A stretch of 64,000 nt of DNA from Larix kaempferi. Taxonomy: Eukaryota; Streptophyta; Pinopsida; Pinales; Pinaceae. The DNA lies in the NCBI GenBank assembly GCA_027924585.1, contig BSBM01000964.1, positions 4,017,001 through 4,081,000 on the forward strand, read 5' to 3'. Below the pieces are notes generated by a model. The model saw only the letters and a list, made by a program, of their open reading frames with translations, was not told the DNA's origin and searched no databases. Below are positions 34,701 to 46,588 of this stretch, one piece after another; the stretch's first letter is position 1; the number at the start of each line of letters is the position of its first letter. The position numbers and the translations under genes are program-made.

Positions 34701-36830
34701 CCTCCTTCTTAGTCAAAACATAATTGCTTTTGTATGGGCTCACAGGCATCCATATGAGAGGAAACTTGAATCTTAGTCCCAGCAATAATGGTCCACATGA
34801 TTCCATGCACTTAACATACCCAGGAACCCTAAGAAGAGCTTGTTTAAAATTCTCAAAACGATATGGATCCCCTTCCCTCAAAGATGGGGAAGAAGCTTTC
34901 CATTTGTGCTCACTACCTTCCAGGGCATACTGCTGCTGTTTAGAGATTGTATGGACATAGGTAGTGATGACTATCCTTCGCATATCCTTCAAATGTTGAG
35001 TCTTCATAGGATATTTGAGAGACCTTTCATGCTTTGAGATGATAACTCTTCGAAGTCGAGGTTCATTTCTGATCCAAACAGTAGAATTACCCTCATTCCT
35101 ATTGATAGTTTGAGTGGCATCCCAACATTGCACGTGATTGGTGACAAAATAAATGAAGGATCTCAGCTAAACATCCCCCAAATAGGGCACAGGATTAGAA
35201 TGAGAATTGGTATAGCATACTTTAGCGTGCAAATATAATTCACACAACAAATTTTGATCCTCAAAATCACTTTGTATAAAGGTCTCCAAGAACTAAGGGG
35301 AAGTTATCAGCTAATACGGTCTTCCTTCTTTCAATGCCTTCAATGTAAATAAAGTTATCTATTCATGAAGAAATATAGGTTAAGAAGGATATGGATCCCT
35401 ACAACTCAACATTTCCTGAGAGAGACTATGCATCTGATTTTTTTTGTTGTTGCATGGACTTGAATTTCCTCAATTCTTTCAATTCTTCTTGAACACTGTC
35501 CCACTGGGATTTCTATAAGATCAATTCCTCAACCCATTTCTCTCTCAATTCCCTGATAGCATTTTTGTATTCATAGAGAGGGACCATCCCTTCTTTGCAC
35601 TAATCAACATGTTTTTTCCATTTAACTAACTCAAGTTTCAAGCATGAAATATCCCTCAGTAATTCTTGTAATCTTTCATCACTTGCATCCCCTTCTTCAT
35701 CAGTGCCAATTTCAATGATCTCTTGAGATTCCAACACTTTTGTTTTATATTTAGGAACTCTTGTCAAAGCTTGACCTGTGACCATCTGCTCATGTGTCTC
35801 AATAGGCTTGTCTTGGGTCAACAACTTGGAAGCTTCTTCTTTATTAGTTACAATAGCTTCCACTTGTGTGGCTGCATCAACAAACCAAATTGGAAATGTT
35901 GGTTCTTGTGTAGCATCATCCCTTGTTTCGATTACCTCAGTTTGTGTTGCAACCTCCATAACCAAGTCGAGAGGTGTTGGTTCTTGTGTTTCAGCACCCT
36001 CTTCTTGTGTTCCAATCGTATTCTCTTATGTTTGAGTTGCAACCTCGACAAATAATTTTGAAGATGTTGGTTCTTGTGTAAAAACATCCAAATTCTAAGA
36101 ATTGCTTGGAGTGCCTACTATTTGAGTTGTTGCTTCAGTAACAAGCTCTTGGAGTGTTGGTTCTTGTGTAACAACCTCCTATTCTGAAATGACTTGAGTG
36201 CTTTTAAATTGCTGAGATCCTCCTTGGAATATTTCTGTATATTGAGACTGTTATGGGGTCATGTCAAGATCCCCTAAGTCCCGAGGTAGGTATGGGAGGA
36301 TTTCAAAGTCTATAGATTGTTGGGATTGTATTTCTTCCAGCACCTGTAGCTCCTGATCAGGAATTATGTCCATTTCTAGCTCATTCTCATCCATTAGCTC
36401 TGTTGTAGGTAATTCTCCTTCTTCTTGCTCTGCTTTTTCGAATTTCCATGTTGATGCTTTCACCATTGTGACTTTACCACCTAGAAGTTTAAGTACATCC
36501 CCACATGCTGAACATATTGGTTCCATATTTTCTCCAGCTTCCAAAACAGAAGGTGAATTCTCTAACTGGTCTACAATCTCAACCAGAGTATTCAAATTCT
36601 TCTCTGCCTACTTTTTGCATGCTTCTTTCCACTTTTGGAATTCATCACGAAGCATTTGTAATTCCTCCTTTAACAACTCATTCTCATAAAACAAATTTTC
36701 AATTTGGGATTCACTTGCAGCAGGTTCTTGTGGAACTACAGGTGATCGGGGTGTAAGAATGGGAATTTCAATACTTGTCGTCATTGCACATGCCACTTCT
36801 GTTGCTGTAACACATCTAGTTCTCCTTCTT
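34701..36830 (-). pseudogene. Decayed host reading frame H, acidic and coiled-coil-rich
   Basis: Minus-strand ORFs 36796-36608, 36595-36251 and 35965-35600 are all in the same frame, separated by stops (TAG or TAA), so one long frame has decayed. The early part (36700-36620) has a leucine-spaced helix (ENELLKEELQMLRDEF), then glutamate-rich sequence with repeated TQEPT and ATQ motifs at 36200-35860. The last part, in another frame (35133-34701), is basic and aromatic-rich with an open 150-codon stretch. That stretch continues through 9229-9206 to 1433 once A and B are taken out. I recognise no family. It may be an extra ORF of an older retroelement or a plant gene. Confidence 0.5.
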
Positions 36831-37632
36831 TTCTCCTGACGATATGGCTGGCCTTCTCCTTTTTATCTTCTCCTTCTTCGGTGTGACAGTGGTATCCAAA
36901 TTTTCTGAGGCTGGCATAGAGAGACCACTCCCCAATTCGTTATCTTTCCATGTTTCAACCATTAATACTTCCTCCTCAATTATGGTTCCCCTCAATTCAG
37001 GGGAAGATTCAATATTAAAAACCTCTATATATTATTCCTCTCCTAACTCAGGTTGGTGTCCTGGAATCCCACTCTGATATTTAGGGTTTGGTTCATGAAT
37101 TTATTCCTCTAATGCAACTTCTGCAGCCACACCTTCTACTGTCCTAGCCTCAACGGCTGCTCCAGCATCAGTTGCTGTTGCTGTAGCTTCTGTTATTAAA
37201 ATTGTTTCCTCTAAATTTTTTGTTGTAACAGATCCCTCCTAAACACTCTGATCCTAATCTTCCAACATTTCATCCTCCCCCCCAACTAAATATAAGGGAC
37301 TCCGGTCCTCGTCCTCTAATTTAATACCACCCATATATAATGTAGGTTCCTGAATTATCCCAGCCCTAGAAAGAAATTGTGCCCAAGTCCGGTTCTAGTG
37401 CACTAGTGACCTTAAGATTAATAATTTAATTAAGCAATGATTGGTGACAAAAGAAAGTGGATGTCAGGTTGTTCTCACATAACCAACCATGTGATGTAGG
37501 ATTCTGAAAAGATAAAATGGCATGTTAAGTAGATTACCATGGCGCAAATGGGACAATAGGGGAAATTCAGATAGATAAACAATTTTGTACCCGCCTTCAC
37601 AAGAAATGTATTTCTTTAGGAAGATTGTAACT
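36831..37632 (-). other. Upstream part of H and flank of element D
   Basis: On the minus strand, glutamate- and alanine-rich segments (about 37250-36850) look like a continued coding decay with stops and a frame change near 36830. Beyond 37350 no coding is seen. TAACT (37628-37632) should be the left target duplication of D, but its partner lies outside the window. Confidence 0.4.
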
Positions 37633-39134
37633 TGTTGGTCGCAACAATATTCTAGTGGTTTTCCAATGTAGACCCAAGTACTCCGCGGTACAAGATACCA
37701 ACAAAACCCTTATTCACCAGCCTTTTCAGCAATAGACTGCAAGCATCCTAAGGTCTCACTCAAGGCGAAGTTGAGGGGGTGGTTGCATAAGCAAGTTTAC
37801 ATAACCTTGTGATGAGAGTGTTTCAAATGACTTATGTATAGTGCGGTATGAGTTGTGCGCTGCGGTCAATGACTGCGCAGAGTCTTCTACTCCGCATCGA
37901 GTATTTTCAGGAGCAAAGATATTTGCACCCTCAGTGTGTCCCCAAGCCATGAAGTGGGTTTATGAGATTTGATAACTTCTATCCAATTCTTATTCGATAA
38001 TCCTTAATCATTCATCATTACTTAGCTTGATAAACATCATAACTTACGCAAATATGTGATATGCCCAATGGTGTGTGCTTTGATACTACAATTCAATCCT
38101 TAACAATTAATTGTGTGGTTATCTCATCGATCCATTCATTCGAGACTTATAGGTGCTTTACTGTTAATATTCCTCCATACATGAACTACTTAGCATCTTA
38201 TTCCATCCTTTCCATTGCGAATACATATAACAATAAACATATAACAGACAATAGTAACTTCATGCATGCACTGTAAGTAAATTAGATCACAAATTAATGG
38301 CAATCATACACAACAATCACATAACACAATGGTTTAACATGGTTCACCCCCCCGGATGGGAAGCTACATCCACAAGAACTGTTGTTTATTTATATTGGAA
38401 AGGGTACAATAGTTCTTCATCTGCGCACTCAGCTGCAGACACTCTTCTCTTTCTCTCTCAAAATCAGGTCTCTGCGCACTTAGCTGCAGAGACTTTACAA
38501 TGATTTACTCTAACAGATCTCACAATATTCAATACTAAAATTTACAAGACCCGTAGGCCATGTCCCTTTACAAAATTTCCTTATTTACATATCAAGACCC
38601 GTAGGCCATGTCTTTTACATCTTGAAGGCAGAACCCTTAGGTTTACAAAACTGTCGTGGTTTTCCCAAAACCAGACTATTGATATCTGGCAGTGGATCTT
38701 CTGTTATATGCGCGCCAACATGTTGCTTCTACCAAGTTGTTCCTTCCTTTTTGGCCTTAGATGACTGGTTTGAGTAGTAGTAGTATTCTACCTATTGTTA
38801 TCAGTCACCTACCTCCGATCTGCACCTACCAACTGCTTGGTAGTCATCGACGATCTTTGTCAAAAATAGGTCTTCTATGACCTAACAAAAATAACTGCCT
38901 TCATCTGTCCATGCTCTACTTAGCTGGATCTCCGTTGACGTGGCAAATCGTGGCGCTGTACTTCTCACAGCACCGACCTCGCAGTTCCTCTGACACTATG
39001 CTCCACGCAACTTCGCAGCATACCAAAACTTATCCCAAAATTGTTCAAACTTAACTGTGCTTAGCTCCGCAGTTCTCAAAATTCTTCCTATTAAAAAATT
39101 CCCCATCTGGGCCAGGTCCAATAGGCCCCTAACA
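37633..39134 (-). repeat. 3' LTR of element D
   Basis: About 1.5 kb from TGTTGGTCG to CCCCTAACA. The first 320 bases align with 63685-64000. The right end is set by the CTAACA terminus and a purine-rich minus-strand stretch (GGCTCGGGGGTGAGCC) just beyond, so it is less certain than the left end. Confidence 0.75.
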
Positions 39135-39171
39135 CTTACATGTGGCTCACCCCCGAGCCACCTGGAACTCC

Positions 39172-39578
39172 CTAAAGATGTTCCACTGCTTGTGGATTGA
39201 TCTTCGCAGCGAATGCGTTGAATGTGTGAGTCATATTTTCTAGCATGGCCTTCGTTTTTTGTCCAATTTGTCCCACTGTTTCCACCACCTCAAGTGTTAT
39301 CTCATAGTCGATCTGGCCTTCCACTTGCTCTTGATTCTGGTTCAGCTGCTTTAACTTTTCTTCCATCTCCTATGAGATCATGTCGGCATCCGCTAATAAG
39401 GGTTGCGACTTATCGCCCATTTATGTCTCCTTCCCACGAAATGCTTTAACTTCCTTCTTTAGGTTGTTGATTTCCCTGTATTTTAGGAGTTTCTCCCTTG
39501 CTGGTAGCGCCTTAACCTCCTCACTCATGTTTTCTAGTGCTTCTTGTTTTTCCTTCACTTCCTTCTTTACTTCCATTA
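39172..39578 (-). pseudogene. C-terminal part of the D extra ORF
   Basis: Continues the frame coming from 40820-40612 once the solo LTR (39584-40606) is removed. It is charged and helical (EKLLKYREINNLKKEVKAF; EEKLKQLNQNQEQVEGQ), so coiled-coil is likely. It ends at a stop near 39172. Two inner stops are present. The function is unknown; see the main part at 54139-56349. Confidence 0.6.
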
Positions 39579-39583
39579 ATTGT

Positions 39584-40606
39584 TGTTATCGGACAATCCA
39601 CTCAGGTGGACACGAGCCAGATCTCCCTAGTTCAAGTGAATCTAGAACAAATGGAACACAATATAAAGCTCATTTCCTAGATCTAGTTACAGATCGAGTA
39701 CTTAAATATCATACCTTTCAGATCGTAGATCCTTCTCCTTGTTGTTGCTCCAAGTCTCGCGGTCATTAGATCTCCAGCTGCAAGACCTGTCAAGAAAATA
39801 TGGAAACAAGAGAAGTAGTACAAGATATCTAAAAAATAACTGATCTAAACTAACAGTTGAGGAAGAAAGTTCTAAACATCATCAGTGAGACAACATTTAT
39901 GGAAAGAGATTATATTAACTGTATGAAAAGTGGGAATACATAGAAAGGATGAAGCTACAACCAAAGCCTCAACATTGCATCCTCCATCCAACATGTCCAA
40001 GCCAAGCCTCCAAGATGGTACAAGCTTCCCAATCACCAATATGGGTTCTACCAGCATAAAGGTACCATAGACCTTCCACCATTGGGATGGGAGTGAACCT
40101 CACTTATATAGGACTAAGTGGATAGGGCATGGGTAGGATAGGTTGAGAGATGGTAGGAGAGAGATAGGGGATCCTCCCAAAGAGTTAGGGGTTGACTACC
40201 AGCTCTCCTAGAGGTCAGGGATAAGCCCCTAAATGGACAAGTTTCGAGAAGGATCTCGAATAGGCCATTTTTTTCCATTAACGGACCTCGTCACACCCTA
40301 CAGTGTAGTAAGCTACGACGTCGCATGTTGCCAATGTGAAACCTGCGATGACCTCTCAAAAGACTGTAGAATTGAGTGCAAATCCTCCCAGATGATTACT
40401 TAGTCTAGGTATCTTCAGGGGTGTATACACAATTATCAAGATGACAACATTATCACAACGTTCTTGATGACAACACTTAGACATAATGACAATACTTGCA
40501 ACAGTCATGATGATGACACTAGGTCATGACGACGACACTTGCAACACTTGCGACACTTGCGAGACTTGTGACACTTACACAAGGGTGACGACATTTTGGT
40601 GTAACA
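39584..40606. mobile_element. Solo LTR inserted in the D extra ORF
   Basis: 1023 bp with TGTTATCGG at one end and GTGTAACA at the other, and perfect ATTGT duplications (39579-39583 and 40607-40611). No coding and no second copy in the window. Removing it with one duplication restores the D extra-ORF frame. One end holds short imperfect repeats of GACACTTGC (40530-40590). A solo LTR left by LTR-LTR recombination is the simplest reading; a small non-coding LTR element is possible. Confidence 0.8.
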
Positions 40607-40611
40607 ATTGT

Positions 40612-40820
40612 TGTTCTTCTTCAAGGGCACTAAATGCCTTCAATGCTGCTTCTAGTAGACTCTGGCACTTAGTGACTTCGATAGTAATATTCTGTGCTGC
40701 AGTCTTAACTACTCCTTGTATTAACTATTCTTCAGCTGGTGGAGTCTGTGGATTGATCTGTGCTTTCAAGGCAACAATTTCAGACTGATGGAGAATCTCC
40801 ATGTCTTCCTTCTCATTCTT
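40612..40820 (-). pseudogene. Middle part of the D extra ORF
   Basis: Helical, charged segment linking 54139 (across element E) to 39578 (across the solo LTR) in one frame with one TAG. Motifs: KNEKEDMEILHQSEIVALKA and SALEEEQQLL. Function unknown. Confidence 0.6.
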
Positions 40821-40825
40821 AAGAC

Positions 40826-43573
40826 TGTAGTGCTCTGCTTTTTACAGCAGAGCACTAAGTAAATTTCTAAGTTAATTTCCTATGTATTAATTCATTCAGG
40901 TATGTGTGAGTAAATTTCTAAAGAAAACTCTATGCTTTTAAATGATGTTTAGCATACTGTGTTGTCTCCAATAATCATACATTCATATTTAAAAGAATAA
41001 CTAACATATCAATATTTTCCTTCAACAATTTGTGGTTTTTGCATAAGAATATGTTCACAATAATAAATCAATAAGAAGGTATATGCAGGGTTCAGAGTAC
41101 GTTTCCACATAATAATTAAATAAAATAAATAATCAAGGAAATTACCTGATGCTGATGCTAGTCGACCGTAGGTTGTAGCAGGTTGTATATCCTCTTAGTC
41201 AGCCAAAATGAAGTGTCCACCCTACCAACCAGCTATTATCTTGCTGGCCCTTGGAAATCAAAGTATTTCCAAGCCCCCGAGCTCACAATCTGATAATCCC
41301 GAGAGCAGTCTTCGCCTAGGTTCTCCAAACTTTTCTGTTCTCAAACCTTCTTTCTGTTCCCCAAAACCTCTCTCTCCACTCCCAGCTATCCCCCTCTATA
41401 TACAGTTCCTTCCTCGAGAAGACCTTGGGCTTACTCCACCGCCCCAAACTCCCCCTCTCGAGCCCCTCAAACATTTACTCCTCCCACTAGTTCATTCATA
41501 CACGTTTCTTTATAAAATATATATTTCACACTCAATGTACCGAATAATTAATTACTCTCATGGTAAATTCATTTGATTTTGATTGACAATCGTAAGAATT
41601 TATTACGGTGGGAATTATTACCCAAAGGTTATCCATTCGGGACAATCTTCATTAATTACAAGTCTATTCGCCATCCTTGGTATTTAATGTTATTAATGTA
41701 ATTAATAAAATATAATTTAAATAGTTGACCCTTTTCAACTTGGACATGATGTGTCTTAGTGGTCTACCTCATCCGTCGAGATCACTTATCTTCAGATTTA
41801 AATTCCAAGATTCGTATTGAATAATTAAATAACCATTTTCCATCACATCACATTCATTCCAAAATTGTTATCCTATTATGTCTAACTTAGAAATGTAAAA
41901 TAATCACACTCTAATCATTCATTAGTCAATATTTAAATTTTACCTATTTTGCAATTGTTATGACATGGGTAGTAATATTATTGAAATAAATTTTAAGTAA
42001 TAATATTAATTAAATCCCCATAAGGTAATAATAATAATGGTGAATTTAATAAAGATGTCTTTTACATCATTTGTTTATCACATGAGTACCCTAACATCTA
42101 CATAGTATCGTCGTTCTTCTAAACAAAGCACCCTTAAGTGCTTAAACAATCTTACTAATTAATTAGACAATACCATTACCTTATTTAGAACAATTCTCAA
42201 ACGACAATCTTAACTGATGACACTTGTCTCCATTGTACATCATGATGTTTACCAACGAGTAATACATAGCTTAATTGACTTGTTTTACACATCTTAAATA
42301 ACTTTATATTCATTATCTGAATTCGGTCAATGCATGATTAACCTAATTACTTATGACAACTTATACATTTATTCAATATGTTAAGTGTTTGTATATCGAT
42401 ACTAGTGTACATGTGCAAGGTGTGCATGCGTGGCCAGCGTATGCACAGATCATAAATGTACTATAGACAAACCCCATCCCGCCTATGCATACCTGATAAC
42501 TAATAGTAGTATTTACCCCCATGTAGAAGAACAAACATAATATATATAGTACAATTACTTCAACAATCTCATTTATTTAACAGTTAGTTCTTTACGATTT
42601 CGCATCATTATCTTTATCTTTACATTAGTTTAATCAATCATGTACAAGGAAGGGTACCTACTACCACTAAGTCAGAATCAAGGAATACTAAACCCTCAAC
42701 AGTACTAACTAGCACATCCTCCCATCATAACCTACGTCCAGCATCCTCCCTATCCTTCCTTTGCTAGTACAAAAGTGGATGTCGGACTCATCGATCTGAC
42801 CACATAGAACTTGAGAGCGATAGCATCGGCTGAACAACGGACCTATCCTCCCCTAACAGGCATATGACCATCGTCATCACAACAACATGGGGAGCGTGTC
42901 TCAGCACGGCCCTCCCACGATCTTGGGTCTCATGGAAACATAGGGTGGGAAACACATCCATCCCTCTCAACATACTGGGCCTACACCCTTATCAACTCAT
43001 ACTTTGCTGCTATCGGGATTATCAGTTTGTATTATCGTATCATCATTTTGGCTGCTAAGGTTTACTATATGAACATGTTTTTCCTTTCCAATATATATCA
43101 GATCAAGTAACTGCCTATCCCATAGCCCTTGTGTCCTGTAGGTTAGTATTTTGCAAAATACAAATTTATAGAAAGCATTTCCCATTGATCGCCAATTGAT
43201 CCATGTTATCAAAAATCATTTTATTTCATGTAACCTTTTTAGCTCATCATAGATGCGTATGACATATAACACTTCAATAATTCATATAAGAAGATGGTAT
43301 CCACGTACCGAATCATATATTTCACATTTCATTAATGAAAACATATAAACATATACTGTAATCGTAAAATAAAGAAATCATATGATAATCATGACATCAT
43401 AACCGCATAACATAGTAACATCATAATCATGGTGAAATCATAAAACAGAGTAACATCATATAATGAGGTCCAATATAGTTTACTCAGTCGAGCTGAGTTC
43501 AACAGAATATATAAGAAATAAAGTATGGTTTGTCTAACTAATAAATATGCCTAATCAAAATATGGGCGTTACA
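40826..43573 (-). repeat. 3' LTR of element E
   Basis: Plus-strand ends TGTAGTGCTCTG and GGGCGTTACA. It contains a perfect 10-bp inverted repeat (40830-40839 with 40846-40855). Short ORFs inside it match disrupted frames in the other LTR and are not genes. A purine-rich stretch (GAAGGGTGGGTGTA on the minus strand) adjoins it at 43574-43587. Confidence 0.95.
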
Positions 43574-43612
43574 TACACCCACCCTTCGGGAAACTTTGTC
43601 CCGAAGTTATGC

Positions 43613-44779
43613 TCAAAATAGTGAGGGAAAATCTCGACACATGGTCTCTGCATCCTCCCAGGTAGCAGACCCTGGGCTATACTTGTCCCATTGGACCTTA
43701 ACTTGGTCCACATGGCGACGACGGAGCTGTCGAACCCTACGATCAAGTATACGTAATGGTTCGACCTTGAAGGTTTCCTCGTCCGAGACCTGCAATTCCT
43801 TCCAATGAATTTTGTGAGTCTCATCAGCTATGTAATGTTGTAATACAGAAACATGAAATACATTATGAGTTTTATGCAAGTGGGGTGGCAGCGCAAGACG
43901 ATAAGAAACTGGTCCAATTTTCTCAAGAATCTCAAATGGACCTATAAAGCGAGGTGACAACTTGGTACCCTTCCCAAACCGAATGGTACTTTTATTTGGT
44001 CTGATGCAAATAAATACACGATCCCCTACTTCATAAGTTCTATCTGATCTGTGTGCATCAGCGTAACTCTTTTGCCAATCCTGTGCTTCCTTCAGCCGCT
44101 GCCTAATCTGTAACACTTGCTCCTCCATTTCCTGAATCAATTCAGGCCCAATTAAAACTCGATCCTCTGACCTGTCCCAACTGAGTGGTGTCCTACACGG
44201 CCTCCCATACAATGCCTGATATGGCGGCATACCAATGGAGCTGTGATGACTATTGTTGTATGGAAACTCCACTAAAGGAAGATATTTCTCCCACTGGGTC
44301 TGTTGATCCATAACATACATCCTAAGCATGTCCTCCATCACTTGATTCACCCTCTCTGTCTGTCCATCTGTCTCGGGGTGATAAGCTGAGCTTAAGTTCA
44401 GTTGTGTCCCTAATGCTGACTGCATGCTTGTCCAAAATATGGAGGTGAACTTAGGGTCTCTGTCAAAGATTATCTTTTTAGGAACTCCATGAAGACGTAC
44501 AATCTCATTTATGAATACCCTTGCCACATTTGTCACATCATAGGTGTCTCTGACTGGAATGAAGTGAGTACTTTTGGTCAGTTTGTCGACTACCACCAAA
44601 ATAGCATTATGTCTCATAGATGTGAGTGGTAATCCTACAACGAAGTCCATGGAAATGACTTCCCATTTAGTCATAGGAATATCATGCGTTTGTAGGAGAC
44701 TGGCCGGGTGATGATGATCTGCCTTAACTTGTTGACACTCAAGGCACTTCGACACAAAATCCACTACTTCCATCTTCAT
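43613..44779 (-). CDS. Integrase with C-terminal chromodomain (element E)
   Basis: 388 codons as an open stretch of the E polyprotein. It starts within the zinc-binding region (CLECQQVKADH), then the catalytic core: MDFVVGLP (D), FDRDPKF (D) and ETDGQTERVNQVMED (E). Then come a YEVGDRVF GPY-type region with LSPRFIGPFEILEKIG, and a chromodomain-like end (EPLRILDRRVRQLRRR, VKVQWDKYSPGSATWEDAE). This end is typical of Tekay/Del chromoviruses. It inserts element cDNA into the genome. Two stops (TAA and TAG) about ten codons upstream separate it from the RNase H part in the same frame. A stop after FPSLF and a short shifted tail near 43560 suggest damage at the C-terminus. Confidence 0.92.
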   Translation of the reverse strand: MKMEVVDFVSKCLECQQVKADHHHPASLLQTHDIPMTKWEVISMDFVVGLPLTSMRHNAILVVVDKLTKSTHFIPVRDTYDVTNVARVFINEIVRLHGVPKKIIFDRDPKFTSIFWTSMQSALGTQLNLSSAYHPETDGQTERVNQVMEDMLRMYVMDQQTQWEKYLPLVEFPYNNSHHSSIGMPPYQALYGRPCRTPLSWDRSEDRVLIGPELIQEMEEQVLQIRQRLKEAQDWQKSYADAHRSDRTYEVGDRVFICIRPNKSTIRFGKGTKLSPRFIGPFEILEKIGPVSYRLALPPHLHKTHNVFHVSVLQHYIADETHKIHWKELQVSDEETFKVEPLRILDRRVRQLRRRHVDQVKVQWDKYSPGSATWEDAETMCRDFPSLF

Positions 44780-44797
44780 ACCTGGCTAGAAGAAGAG

Positions 44798-46552
44798 TTA
44801 CTTCATGTCAGTATACATCTTCTTCACCCCTGGGTGCGCATAGTAATGCGATCTATGGGCCTCTCTAAGGATTGTTTCCCTGATATCACCTTCCTTAGGA
44901 ACATACATCCTTCCCTGATACCGCAACAATCCATCTTCCTCAAGATGGTACCCATCATAATTCAATTCATGTTCCTTTCCATTCTGAATAGATGAGGTTA
45001 CTTTTAGGTACCAACTATCGCCCAGTAGTTGTCCTAGTACTCTTTCCCTCAAGTCAACCTTCAAGGGAATTAAGGAGAAAAGTCTCGGCCTCCGGCTTAG
45101 AGCATCTGCCACCACATTCTCCTTTCCTTTGATGTTAGAGATACCAAAGTCATACTCACTCATGAACTCACTCCATCGCCTTTGCCTAGCATTCAAATCC
45201 CTTTGGGTAAAGATGTACTGCAAGCTCTGATGGTCTGTTTTAAGGGTGAATCTTCTACCAACTAGGTAGTGCCTCCATAATTTTAGTGCCAACATTACTG
45301 CTACCAATTATAGATCATGCATGGCATACTGCTCCTCATGAGGTTTCAACTTTCGATATGCATAAGCTATTACCCCACCTTCCTGCATCAATACCGCTCC
45401 TAGTCCTTGCTTCGAGGCATCGGTGCATACCATGAAATCTTTATCCATGTCTGGTACCCGCAAGATCGGTGCACTTGTCAACAATCTTTTTAACTCTGTA
45501 AAAGCGGCATCGCATTCATCGGTCCATTCATACCGGATTCCCTTGCGTTGCAAGGTGGTAATAGGTTTTGCAATTTTAGAAAATCCTTCCACAAACCTCC
45601 GGTAATAGCCTGCTAACGCCATGAAGCTGCGCACCTCATGAGCATTCCTTGGAATTGGCCAATCTTCAATGGCCTTTACCTTTTCCGGGTCTACAGAGAT
45701 CCCTTCACCTGAGATGATGTGCCCCAAGTAGTGAATCTCTTTTTGGAAGAAGGAACACTTTGATAATTTACCATAAAGTTTATGTTCCCTCAAGCATGTC
45801 AAGACTAACCGCAAGTGTTCCTCATGCTCCTTCTCGTTTTTAGAACAGATAAGAATATCATCTAAGAAGACCTGAACAAAGCGGTCCAAGTATTTTCGGA
45901 AGACACCATTCATGAGGCTCATGAATACAGCTGGAGCATTGGTCAAACCAAATGGTACCACTACAAACTCGTAATGTCCAAATCGAGTTCGAAAGGCAGT
46001 CTTAGGAATGTCGCCTTCCTTGATCCTCAACTGGTGATACCCTGATCGTAAATCAATCTTTGAGAAGACTAACGCACCTTTCATTTGATCAAAGAGGTCA
46101 TCAATTCTTGGTATGGGATACTTGTTCTTCACTGTGGCTTTGTTCAATTCTCTGTAATCTATGCACAGTCGCAGGGATCCATCCTTCTTCTTAACGAAGA
46201 TCACTGGTGCTCCCCATGGCAAGATACTAGGTCTAATCAGTCCCAAATCTAGCAATTCTTTTAACTGGATCTGTAACTCACGGAGCTCTGGAGTTGTCAT
46301 TCTATACGGAGTTTTTGAGATAGGTTCTGCACCAGGTTTTAGTTCGATTGTGAAATCGAGCTCTCTTTCTGGAGGTAGTCCTGGCAATTCCTTCGGAAAG
46401 ACATCCTTGAAATCGGAAAGTACTGGGTAGGAATTCAAGGAAGGTCCTTTACTATCGCTCACGGCCTCCACTACGAACAACTGGCATCCTTGTCTTAGGC
46501 ACCGCTTAGCTTTCACCATAGAGATGAAACAGAGGGATACCTTCCTCTTCAC
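44798..46552 (-). pseudogene. Reverse transcriptase and RNase H (element E)
   Basis: Same frame as gag and integrase. RT: the [16 protein letters not shown] entry, [42 protein letters not shown] and intact FLDDILICS (about residue 229 of this stretch). It ends with the [11 protein letters not shown] connection. RNase H begins [13 protein letters not shown] and continues past a TAA at 45308-45310, where a GAA (E) codon is expected, into VAVMLALKLWRHYL and TDHQSLQYIF. The integrase zinc-binding start (HPGVKKM) follows, then two stops near 44798. It makes and processes element cDNA. Apart from the single RNase H stop, the enzyme looks sound. Confidence 0.92.
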
Positions 46553-46588
46553 GCCTTGGATTTGAATTGTCCTTCTCTCGTCATCGAG

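Noticed and set aside
41208-41576. 122-codon proline-rich ORF, also seen in part at 51879-52082
   Set aside because: It lies inside the LTR of element E, and the frame is not kept in full in the other LTR; no domain.
43555-43824. 89-codon minus ORF overlapping the integrase end
   Set aside because: It is mostly a shifted frame of the integrase C-terminus; only its last part may show the original tail after a frame change.
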